A stretch of DNA of 64,000 bases, taken from contig NZ_CP082326.1 in NCBI RefSeq assembly GCF_019884785.1, positions 799,355-863,354 on the forward strand, written 5' to 3'. Positions 56,869 through 64,000 of this stretch are shown here, piece after piece (positions within the stretch are counted from its first letter, which is position 1; the number at the start of each line of letters is the position of its first letter). Made by a program: the position numbers and the translations under genes. The stretch is from Crassaminicella profunda (GTDB lineage Bacteria; Bacillota; Clostridia; Peptostreptococcales; Thermotaleaceae). The notes below the pieces were generated by a model that was given only the letters and a program-made list of their open reading frames with translations, made no database searches and was not told the DNA's origin.

Positions 56869-56983
56869 TATATTTGAGAGAAGGGATTTAAAGTGTGTAA
56901 AGAATAGTTTTTAGTGGGTTATAGATTAAGAGATTTAAGTAGTTTATGATGTAATTTCAATATTATTTAAAGGAGGAATTAAA

Positions 56984-58372
56984 ATGAATCAAAATGTAAA
57001 AGAATATGTGAAAAGTCTGATAGACAGAGCAAAAAAGGCACAAGGGATTGCAGACAAATTCACACAAGAAAAGGTAGATGAGCTTTGTATGGCCATTGCT
57101 TGGAATATTGTAAAACCTGAAACAGCAGATAAAATTGCCACAATGGCAGTAGAAGAATCTAATCTTGGAAACTATGAGGGAAAATATGCAAAGCTTATGA
57201 CAAAAATCCGCGGTGGTCTTCGCGATATGAAAGGTCAAAAATCAGTAGGGGTTATTGAAAGAGATGATGAAAAGAAAATCATGAAAATTGCAAAGCCTGT
57301 TGGGGTAATTGCAGCTCTTTTACCTTGTACAAATCCAGAGGCAACACCCGTCCTAAAAGCAATGTTCGCCATTAAAGGTAGAAATGCAATTATACTAGCA
57401 CCCCATCCAAGAACAAAAAATACGAATACGTATATTGTAAATATTATGCGTGAAACCCTTAAAAAATATGGAGCACCAGAAGATTTAGTTATTCCAGTGG
57501 AACAAGTATCTATGGATATAAGTGGAGAATTAATGGCACAAGCTGATTTAGTACTAGCTACTGGTGGTGGAGGGATGGTAAAAGCTGCTTACAGTTCAGG
57601 AACACCTGCATATGGGGTTGGACAAGGAAATGCAGTGACAGTAATAGATGAAACTATAGACTTAAAAGAAACTGCAAATAAAATTATGAGAAGTAAAACT
57701 TTTGATTTTGCAACAAGTTGTTCTACAGAAAATTCATGTGTCGTGCAAGTTGGGATCTATGATGATTTCATTAAGGCTATGGAAGTTGAAGGTGGATATT
57801 TAGTAAAGGGAGACGAAAAAGAAAAACTTCAAAATGCTATGTGGATTGATGGACACTTAAGTTCAAAAATTGTTGCACAAGCACCAGAAGTAATTGCTGC
57901 TGAGGCGGGCATTGTTCTTCCAGAAGGGAAAAAATTTTTCATGGTTGAAGAAAGCGGTATAGGAGCAGATTATCCATTCTCAGGAGAAAAATTATCTGTT
58001 GTAACAACGCTCTTCAAATATGGTGAATTTCAGGAAGCAATCGATAAAGTAAATGATATTACTTCTTATCATGGAAGAGGTCATTCTTGTGGAATTCATT
58101 CAAATGATGAAGAAAGGATTTTAGCATTAGCATTAAATACAAAAACAAGTCGTGTAATGGTGAGACAACCACAATGCTTAGCAAACAGTGGAGCATGGAC
58201 AAATGGTATGCCTATGACCTTAACTTTAGGGTGTGGGACTTGGGGAGGAAATATTGCATCTGCAAATGTAAACTGGAGACACTTGATTAATGTAACTTGG
58301 GTATCAGCACCCATTAAAGCTACTCAGCCAACGGATGAAGAATTATTTGAAAAATTTATGTTAGAAGAATAG
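56984..58372 (+). CDS. CoA-acylating aldehyde dehydrogenase, second copy
   Basis: 462 residues, a close paralogue of the enzyme at 3525, mostly identical along the whole length by eye. The catalytic cysteine lies in FDFATSCSTENS and the cofactor and glycine motifs (TNPEATPVLKA, LATGGGGMV) are intact. One small difference is a two-residue shorter loop near residue 172 (VEQVSMD instead of VEPEHVSMD). It is EutE/SauS-like and would turn an aldehyde into an acyl-CoA with NAD. It has no inositol genes around it; its promoter matches that of the phosphonatase-like gene at 61993, so acetaldehyde or a related aldehyde released by that enzyme is the suggested substrate (inference). Confidence 0.85.
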   Translation: MNQNVKEYVKSLIDRAKKAQGIADKFTQEKVDELCMAIAWNIVKPETADKIATMAVEESNLGNYEGKYAKLMTKIRGGLRDMKGQKSVGVIERDDEKKIMKIAKPVGVIAALLPCTNPEATPVLKAMFAIKGRNAIILAPHPRTKNTNTYIVNIMRETLKKYGAPEDLVIPVEQVSMDISGELMAQADLVLATGGGGMVKAAYSSGTPAYGVGQGNAVTVIDETIDLKETANKIMRSKTFDFATSCSTENSCVVQVGIYDDFIKAMEVEGGYLVKGDEKEKLQNAMWIDGHLSSKIVAQAPEVIAAEAGIVLPEGKKFFMVEESGIGADYPFSGEKLSVVTTLFKYGEFQEAIDKVNDITSYHGRGHSCGIHSNDEERILALALNTKTSRVMVRQPQCLANSGAWTNGMPMTLTLGCGTWGGNIASANVNWRHLINVTWVSAPIKATQPTDEELFEKFMLEE

Positions 58373-58398
58373 ATCACCATTTTGGTGATCTATTTTTA
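58368..58398 (+). terminator. Terminator of the second aldehyde dehydrogenase gene
   Basis: ATAGATCACCA-ttt-TGGTGATCTAT followed by TTTT. Confidence 0.88.
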
Positions 58399-58416
58399 TA
58401 ACATAAAAGGATAGGC

Positions 58417-60216
58417 TCAAAGGTAAAGGGGTAAGGTGAAAGAAAAAGTACTACCTTGTTGGGTAGGATTATTTTTTGCCCATATACGTCCACCATGATA
58501 GGATACAATTTCTTTAGCAATGGATAACCCTAAACCCCGACCCTTTGAAACTTGAGATTGATTTCCTTTATAGAAGCGATCAAAGAGAAAGGGAAGATCT
58601 TCTGGAAAAATACCTGATCCGTTATCTTGAATACTTATGATGACTTCATGGCTAGGAAGAGGGTGTAGGGAATGATCTTCAAGGCTATATACGTTTTTAA
58701 GATGATCTTTATTTACTAAATTAGATTTAGCATGATAAGGGACAATAGTATAATAAATGACGATGGTCCCACCAGTGGGAGTATGCTTGATCGCATTAAA
58801 AATTAAATTGGAAAATACTTGTTCCATTCGATTCGCATCAATGGTTACAATGAGACGATGATCCTCTTGCAATTCAAAAGGGAGATGCAGTTCAAAGTTT
58901 AGCCCTGCATTTTTTACGTCTAATTCATACTTGTGGTAGAGCTGTTGAATGAATTGATGAATAGGAATTTCATATAATTGAAAGTCTATTTCTTTAGCTT
59001 CTAATTGAGTTAGTTGAAATAAATCATTGATTAAACGACTAAGGCCTAAAACTTTATTGTGAATAAGTTTTAGATATTTTTTAAAATCATTTGAATTAGT
59101 AATGACACCATCTAACATAGCTTCTATATATCCTTGAATTAAAGTGATAGGAGTTCTTAGTTCATGAGATACATTGGTAATTAGCTCATAACGCGATTTT
59201 TCCATTCGAAAAAGATCGTCTTCTACTTTTTTACGGGCTGTAATATCTCGAAGAATTCCTTCTATAGCTATTACATTTCCCGATTTGTCTGAAATAATGG
59301 TATGATGCAACTCACCCCATATGAGAGATCCATTTTTACGAAATAAACGTAGTGTGATAGATGGCGAAGAAGATTTTACCGGGTTCTTGAAAGCTTCGTG
59401 AAGGCTATGAAGATCATCTGGATGTATTTGATGAAAAAATAGCTTAGGATTTTCATATAGTTCTTCTGGAGTATAATCCATCATGGGTATAATTGCTGGG
59501 CTTATATACTCAAATTTTGAAATAGGTTTAGGATAATATAGGTAAATAAGATCTTTAGCATTTTCAGCTAAGAGGCGAAAACGTTTTTCACGCTGAATTA
59601 AATCTATTTTATTTCTTTTAAAATAAATAAGCAGGATTAGGATACTAAGGATATTGATGAATATAGCACCGCCTAAATAACTCCAAGGGGCTAACCAAAA
59701 CTTGGGATGAATAAAGGGATAATATCCTTTATAGATGCCCCAAATGATAAACATAAATCCTGTAACATATTTTTCGTGAAATTTTATTTCAAATGCATAT
59801 AAAATAAACAATAATCCATTGTATACAGAGATAAAACATAAAAAAATTGCAGAGTGTATGATTAGAGGTAGAAATAGAGTTGATGAAAAAGAAGCAATGA
59901 GGATGCATAAACTATTCATAATAGAAAAATATATCCAAAATTTTGGGATAGATTGTTTTAAAAATATATAAGAACCTACAAGAAAGAGCAAGCTAATGAA
60001 TAGATAGACCCCTTGCTTTGAAATAATGTAAATAGAAGTATCTAATCCATCAAATTTGCAAAAATCGAGAATAAAACTTAAAGAATAAACCATCCAACCA
60101 AATCCCCAAAGACCCATATAATATTCACGATTTTGTAAAAAAATATAAAAATATACTAAGCCAAGAACAAAGGTGACACTGCTCATTGCAATGATGGAGT
60201 GAGTAATTAAAAACAT
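58417..60216 (-). CDS. PAS-containing membrane sensor histidine kinase
   Basis: 599 residues. Seven or so membrane helices (1-200) form an integral sensor. They are followed by a PAS domain (about 212-335), HisKA with the phosphorylated His351 (ITNVSHELRTPITL), and HATPase_c with N box MEQVFSNLIFNAIKHT, G1 DNGSGIFPEDLPFLFDRFYKG and G2 GRGLGLSIAKEI. No response regulator gene is next to it. It lies between two genes of the proposed phosphonate module, so it may feed an OmpR-family regulator acting on the 11-bp repeats (inference). Confidence 0.93.
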   Translation of the reverse strand: MFLITHSIIAMSSVTFVLGLVYFYIFLQNREYYMGLWGFGWMVYSLSFILDFCKFDGLDTSIYIISKQGVYLFISLLFLVGSYIFLKQSIPKFWIYFSIMNSLCILIASFSSTLFLPLIIHSAIFLCFISVYNGLLFILYAFEIKFHEKYVTGFMFIIWGIYKGYYPFIHPKFWLAPWSYLGGAIFINILSILILLIYFKRNKIDLIQREKRFRLLAENAKDLIYLYYPKPISKFEYISPAIIPMMDYTPEELYENPKLFFHQIHPDDLHSLHEAFKNPVKSSSPSITLRLFRKNGSLIWGELHHTIISDKSGNVIAIEGILRDITARKKVEDDLFRMEKSRYELITNVSHELRTPITLIQGYIEAMLDGVITNSNDFKKYLKLIHNKVLGLSRLINDLFQLTQLEAKEIDFQLYEIPIHQFIQQLYHKYELDVKNAGLNFELHLPFELQEDHRLIVTIDANRMEQVFSNLIFNAIKHTPTGGTIVIYYTIVPYHAKSNLVNKDHLKNVYSLEDHSLHPLPSHEVIISIQDNGSGIFPEDLPFLFDRFYKGNQSQVSKGRGLGLSIAKEIVSYHGGRIWAKNNPTQQGSTFSFTLPLYL

Positions 60217-60452
60217 AGGATCCCTCCCCAGTATATTCAGTTAATTTAAAGGCTATCTTATAGGAGACTAGAATAGTAGTTTAATAAAGGATTCGATGTA
60301 AAATAGTAATTTCCTTTATCTTACAACTATTTTATTGAAGGAGTCACTTAATATAGAAGATCGTTTAAATAAAAAATAAAAGGAAAAGTCTTTTTATATG
60401 GAGAATAGACCCTTATAGGGAAAGTATAATTTTACCAAATAGGGGGATAGGG

Positions 60453-61769
60453 ATGAAAAATACAAAAGTAGTTCAGGGAGAAAGCTTAAAATTTAAAAGA
60501 TATGCCTGGTTTACTTTAGTAGGATTTTCTTTTATGTATGCTTTTGTATATAATGGAAGGTTTAATATGGAATTAGCATTGCCCCTTATGGATAAAGAGT
60601 TACACATGACAAAGACAGAAATAGAGATTTTGACTGCTATATTGTATTGGACATATGCTTTTGGTAATTTTGTAAATGGACGATTAGGGGAAATATTTGG
60701 TTGCAAAAGATTTATTATGGCAGGTGTAATATTAACTGTCCTGACCAATTGGATTGTCAGCATGTCTACATCTATTAGGATTATTATAATTTTATGGGGA
60801 TTGAATGGATTTTTTCAATCAATGATATGGGCTCCTGGGATCAGTTTAATTGCACAATGGTGGCCTAGTGAAAAAAGAGGCTTTGCTACGGGCTTTGCTC
60901 ATGGATTTTCAGGAATGGCACATATTATTTTATGGTTTAGTACAATGGTTACAATGGGGATTTTTCCCCAATATGGATGGCGAGGCTTTTTTGTCATTCC
61001 TGTAATTTTTTTGTTCATCATGTCTTTTGTATATTGGTTTATGAGTAAAGAAAAACCAAGAGCTATGAACCTTTGTGATGATGAAGGGGAAGATGAGATA
61101 TGCTTAGAAAGAGAAAGAGTATATAAAAAGCTGGATTTAAAAGAGGGAAAAATGTTTCCTTATAAGTGCTTATTTACACAATGGCAATTTTGTGTTTGGT
61201 GTGTTATTTCAGCTTTAGCTAGTATTACTAGATATGGATTATTGACTTGGATTCCTCTGTATTATACAAAAAAAATGCATATGCCAATTAAAACAGGTAT
61301 ATTTAGTACATTGGTACTGCCAATGGGGATGGCTCTAGGAACTTTCATTGTACCATGGGCAACGGATCGAATTTGGGGTAGAAATAGAGCCATAGCAATT
61401 ATTATTTGTGGGGCATTGAGTGCTTTGATGGTTTTTATATTTCCTAGTATGATGACGTCTACCACTGCCATCATTACTATATTTTGGTCTGGATTTTTTT
61501 TATATGGAATTAATGGAGTTATTTGGGCGTATTCTATTGATGTAGGTACGAGAGTATTTGCTGGCACAGCAGCAGGGATTCTTGATTGGGCAGCTTATAT
61601 GGGAGCAGCTGTGCAAGCTATGTTTTTTGGATATATTCTGCAAAGGACAGATAGCTGGGCATATGTTTTTGCTGCTATAGCAATGATGTGTATTTTGATG
61701 GTTATTTTGGGGATTATTACAATAAGACAAAAGGGTTTAGGATGTAAAATAGAAGAAGTAAAAAAGTAA
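60453..61769 (+). CDS. MFS transporter of the organophosphate:phosphate antiporter type (GlpT/UhpT-like)
   Basis: 438 residues, about 12 helices. Both arginines that hold phosphate in GlpT have counterparts: Arg36 in helix 1 (YNGRFNMELALP, aligned with R45 of GlpT) and Arg260 in helix 7 (SITRYGLLTWIP, aligned with R269). The family stretch SLIAQWWPSEKRGFATGFAHGFSG is also clear. Substrate: an organophosphate, phosphonate or similar anion; sulfonate carriers in this superfamily look alike. A paralogue begins at 63057 on the other side of the phosphonatase-like gene. Confidence 0.85.
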   Translation: MKNTKVVQGESLKFKRYAWFTLVGFSFMYAFVYNGRFNMELALPLMDKELHMTKTEIEILTAILYWTYAFGNFVNGRLGEIFGCKRFIMAGVILTVLTNWIVSMSTSIRIIIILWGLNGFFQSMIWAPGISLIAQWWPSEKRGFATGFAHGFSGMAHIILWFSTMVTMGIFPQYGWRGFFVIPVIFLFIMSFVYWFMSKEKPRAMNLCDDEGEDEICLERERVYKKLDLKEGKMFPYKCLFTQWQFCVWCVISALASITRYGLLTWIPLYYTKKMHMPIKTGIFSTLVLPMGMALGTFIVPWATDRIWGRNRAIAIIICGALSALMVFIFPSMMTSTTAIITIFWSGFFLYGINGVIWAYSIDVGTRVFAGTAAGILDWAAYMGAAVQAMFFGYILQRTDSWAYVFAAIAMMCILMVILGIITIRQKGLGCKIEEVKK

Positions 61770-61797
61770 AATAGTATATGGATCAATGGAATGAAAA

Positions 61798-61827
61798 CCA
61801 ATCATTAAAATGGATTGGCTTTTTTTA
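61798..61827 (+). terminator. Terminator after the first antiporter gene
   Basis: CCAATC-attaaaatg-GATTGG then CTTTTTTT. Confidence 0.8.
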
Positions 61828-61853
61828 TGGATAAAATTAAGAGAAGTTAAAAA

Positions 61854-61908
61854 ATTTAGAAAAACTTTAACTTGTCTTAAAAAGAACTTTAAATAAGGTT
61901 GCTATACT
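61854..61908 (+). promoter_or_regulatory. Promoter with four 11-bp-spaced Pho-box-like repeats (phosphonatase-like gene)
   Basis: Half-boxes begin at 61854 (ATTTAGAAAAA), 61865 (CTTTAACTTGT), 61876 (CTTAAAAAGAA) and 61887 (CTTTAAATAAG), each 11 bp apart. The fourth starts 16 bp before the -10 TATACT (61903-61908). Box 2 with its surroundings, AAAACTTTAACTTGTCTT, differs at one base from the matching part of the promoter at 56814. An inverted copy of the core, AAGAGAAGTTAAA, lies just upstream (61839-61851). Confidence 0.7.
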
Positions 61909-61992
61909 TGTACTTGAAAGAAGTAATTGAGAAAAAAAGCAAGCATTTTACTTGATGGAAACAAATTTAAAATTTAAAAAGGGGGATTTTAA

Positions 61993-62823
61993 ATGTATAA
62001 CAGAACGTACACAGGAAAGATTCAATTAGCAGTTTTAGATACTGCTGGAACATTTTGTGATGGACCACAGGACTTAAGAAATCGTTGGCCAGAGGATGAC
62101 TTAAGAGGATGTAAAGCACCTGTAGTACCTTTTTATGAAGTATTAAAGAATCACGGTATTGTTTGTGGTTGGAAAGAAATCAGAAAGCCTATGGGTAATT
62201 ATAAACCAGTTCATTTACGTAAATTATTTGAGTTACCTGAAGTTACTGAACAATTCAGAAAAATATATGGGCGTGAGTGGACACAAGAAGATGTAGATGC
62301 ATATTATGAGGAATTCAAACCTTTAATGAGCAAAGTGATTGTAGATCCAGATTTGGCAAAACCAATTAAAGGTGCTGTTGAATGTATTCAAAAATTAAGA
62401 GATGCAGGTATTTATGTTGGATGTGACACAGGGTATGTAGATAAGGATTCAAAGGCGTTAAATAAAGTATTACAAGATACATATGGAATAAAATTTGATG
62501 TAGCTACGAACTCAGAGATTGTTCAAGGTCGTCCTAGTCCATTTATGGTATATGATTGTATGGCTAAAGTAAATGTACATAATATTCATTCAGTAGTAAA
62601 AATAGATGATACAGCTCCAGGAATGAAATGCGGAAATAATGCAGGATGTTGGACAATAGGTCTTTATGCAACTGGAAGTAATAATTATGATATGTTAGCA
62701 GCTTCAAAACCAGATTTCTTAGTTCCTTCAGTAGAATATGTTCCAGATATTATTTTCTATGAAATTGAACCAAGATTGAGAAGAGGCATAAGACCAGGCC
62801 AAGGGATTATAGAAACCATTTAA
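61993..62823 (+). CDS. Phosphonoacetaldehyde-hydrolase-like HAD enzyme
   Basis: 276 residues, HAD superfamily, phosphonatase (PhnX) branch. Asp16 in LDTAGT is the nucleophile position, with the alanine two residues later that marks phosphonatases. RKPMGNYKPVH places Lys71 where PhnX has its Schiff-base lysine, plus His74. CDTGYV (Thr146, Gly147), GRPSPFMVYDCM (Arg180) and KIDDTAPGM (Asp205/206) complete the site. PhnX splits phosphonoacetaldehyde into acetaldehyde and phosphate. Departures: Trp in the first motif is Thr, and about a dozen extra residues follow it, so the real substrate may differ. It has its own repeat-containing promoter and lies between two GlpT-like antiporters. No phnW (the transaminase) is in the window. 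Confidence 0.75.
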   Translation: MYNRTYTGKIQLAVLDTAGTFCDGPQDLRNRWPEDDLRGCKAPVVPFYEVLKNHGIVCGWKEIRKPMGNYKPVHLRKLFELPEVTEQFRKIYGREWTQEDVDAYYEEFKPLMSKVIVDPDLAKPIKGAVECIQKLRDAGIYVGCDTGYVDKDSKALNKVLQDTYGIKFDVATNSEIVQGRPSPFMVYDCMAKVNVHNIHSVVKIDDTAPGMKCGNNAGCWTIGLYATGSNNYDMLAASKPDFLVPSVEYVPDIIFYEIEPRLRRGIRPGQGIIETI

Positions 62824-62945
62824 GAGCAAGAGACGCATCTATATATTGGAGAAATCAGTTAATAGTGTTTAAAGATTGATAATAGAATCAATTGGTGTTA
62901 GGATCATCTCTTATTTATAATAATGATTTTCATAAAATATGTGAG

Positions 62946-63016
62946 AAAACTCCAGTATCTGTTGTATGAATAACCTAGTGTATAGGTTCATTAAACATAG
63001 TACTGGAGTTTTTTAG
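62946..63016 (+). terminator. Large terminator between the phosphonatase-like gene and the second antiporter
   Basis: AAAACTCCAGTA (62946-62957) pairs with TACTGGAGTTTT (63001-63012), followed by TT. The 43-nt loop holds a second hairpin AACCTA-gtgta-TAGGTT. It is bigger than the other terminators here. Confidence 0.8.
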
Positions 63017-63056
63017 ATATTTTACCCACCATGTTAATGATTAAAGGGGGTATTCT

Positions 63057-64000
63057 ATGTCAAAGGGATTTTTAGGATATACAGAGCAAGAAGCAAAAAA
63101 ATTTAAAAAATATGCTTGGATGGCACTTTTAGGTTTTTCTATTTTATATGCATTTTTGTATAACGGTAGATTGAATATGGGTTTAGCATTACCTATGATG
63201 ATGGAAGAAATGGGATGGACCAAAACACAAGCAGGTTTGCTTTCATCTGTATTATTTTGGACTTATGGATTAGGACATTTGGTGAATGGCCGTTTAGGGG
63301 AGATTTTTGGACCTAAAAAGATTATTTTAGTAGGATTATTATTATCTGCAGGTGCAAATTTAATCATTAGTTTTCAGTCTTCTATTGGTTTGATTGCATT
63401 TTTATGGGCTCTTAATGGATATTTTCAATCTATGCTTTGGTCTCCTGGAATTAGTTTGATTACTAAGTGGTGGCCTAGTCATAAAAGAGGATTTGCTACT
63501 GGATTTGCAAATGGGTTTTCAGGAGTCGCCCAAATTATTGTTTGGTTTAGCGTGCTAGCCTCTATTTCTGCGTTTTCTGATTTAGGTTGGAGAGCGGCTT
63601 TTAGAATCCCTTTGATTAGTATGGTTGCTATGGGGGCTGTATATTGGGTTATGGTTAAAGCAAAACCCAGTGATGTAGGGCTTAAAGATTATGAAGAGGA
63701 AGATGAGGGAACGAAAGAACAAGAAGCAGAGTTACAAAGAATCGTACAAGAACGGGGAAAATTATATCCATATATTCATTTATTTAGTCAATGGAGATTT
63801 ATCATTTGGTGCTTTATCATTGCTATATCCAATATTTCAAGGTATGGGTTACTTACATGGATTCCAACTTATTATGTACAAGAATTAAATATGAATGTAA
63901 AATCAGGAATTTTTAGTTCTGTTGTATTGCCTGTAGGGATGGCCCTAGGAACCTTTATTGTTCCTTGGGCATCAGATAAATTTGGTAAAAATGGACGTTT
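63057..64000 (+). CDS. MFS antiporter of the GlpT/UhpT type, 3' end beyond the window
   Basis: The first 314 codons are visible. It is a paralogue of the protein at 60453 (FKKYAWMALLGFSILYAFLYNGRLNMGLALP, WSPGISLITKWWPSHKRGFATGFANGFSG). Both phosphate-site arginines are again present (YNGRLNM in helix 1, NISRYGLLTWIPTYY in helix 7). The start at 63057 has aaaggggg upstream. It probably transports a related substrate or works on a different stage of the same pathway. Confidence 0.85.
   Translation, partial: MSKGFLGYTEQEAKKFKKYAWMALLGFSILYAFLYNGRLNMGLALPMMMEEMGWTKTQAGLLSSVLFWTYGLGHLVNGRLGEIFGPKKIILVGLLLSAGANLIISFQSSIGLIAFLWALNGYFQSMLWSPGISLITKWWPSHKRGFATGFANGFSGVAQIIVWFSVLASISAFSDLGWRAAFRIPLISMVAMGAVYWVMVKAKPSDVGLKDYEEEDEGTKEQEAELQRIVQERGKLYPYIHLFSQWRFIIWCFIIAISNISRYGLLTWIPTYYVQELNMNVKSGIFSSVVLPVGMALGTFIVPWASDKFGKNGR

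Noticed and set aside
60220-60250. A single CTTTAA box 16 bp before TATACT in front of the sensor kinase (minus strand)
   Set aside because: The other three 11-bp repeats are missing and the -10 would fall within the ribosome-site region, so no Pho-type promoter was called.
1-64000. tRNA, rRNA, CRISPR and intact transposase genes
   Set aside because: None was recognised on either strand by reading; a covariance-model or repeat search was not possible.

Overview
The window reads as chromosome of a low-GC, anaerobic, endospore-forming member of the Clostridia. The support is AT-rich DNA with strong GGAGG ribosome binding sites, a GerM-type germination/sporulation protein and an alpha/beta SASP, formate-tetrahydrofolate ligase, an FprA flavodiiron protein, FeoAB, and a split B12-dependent methionine synthase under a SAM riboswitch. 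No tRNA, rRNA, CRISPR array or complete insertion sequence was seen.

Layout. 1-11850: a myo-inositol utilisation locus (sugar ABC ATPase cut by the left edge, permease, iolC, an acylating aldehyde dehydrogenase in the iolA position, iolJ, iolB, iolD, iolE, iolG, then a LacI-family regulator). GCAAACGTTTGC-type operators overlap the promoters of iolC and of the aldehyde dehydrogenase. 12109-16634: germination protein, 23S rRNA methyltransferase, secreted leucine-rich-repeat protein. 16640-26760: an accessory stretch with drug/metabolite exporters (EamA, MFS, MATE), two MarR regulators, a nitroreductase, a VOC protein, a radical SAM protein and several broken gene pieces. 26876-32611: CCA-adding enzyme, topoisomerase III, NSS transporter. 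32762-33056: a cobalamin riboswitch with its own promoter and terminator but no gene behind it. 33162-41542: CAP lipoprotein, purine permease plus adenine deaminase, Fhs, cupin, SASP, panC behind a pseudoknot-capable leader. 41565-45766: metF, MetH activation subunit and metH under a SAM riboswitch. 45965-55054: two envelope proteins, Fur-controlled feoAB, a CBS/PAS sigma-54 activator, HAD, DUF4870 and FprA proteins. 55281-64000: HAD, CvfB-like protein, a second copy of the acylating aldehyde dehydrogenase, a PAS histidine kinase, and two GlpT/UhpT-like MFS antiporters flanking a phosphonoacetaldehyde-hydrolase-like HAD enzyme; the window ends inside the second antiporter.

Most notable: the second aldehyde dehydrogenase (56984) and the phosphonatase-like gene (61993) have matching promoters. 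Each has four half-boxes with strict 11-bp spacing (consensus CTTTAA), and the fourth box starts exactly 16 bp before the -10. This is the layout of PhoB/PhoP-type activated promoters. The phosphonatase-like enzyme keeps the Schiff-base lysine, and both antiporters keep the two phosphate-binding arginines of GlpT. I infer a phosphate-regulated pathway in which a phosphonate or organophosphate is imported, its C-P bond is cleaved to release phosphate and an aldehyde, and the aldehyde is converted to an acyl-CoA. The substrate is unproven.
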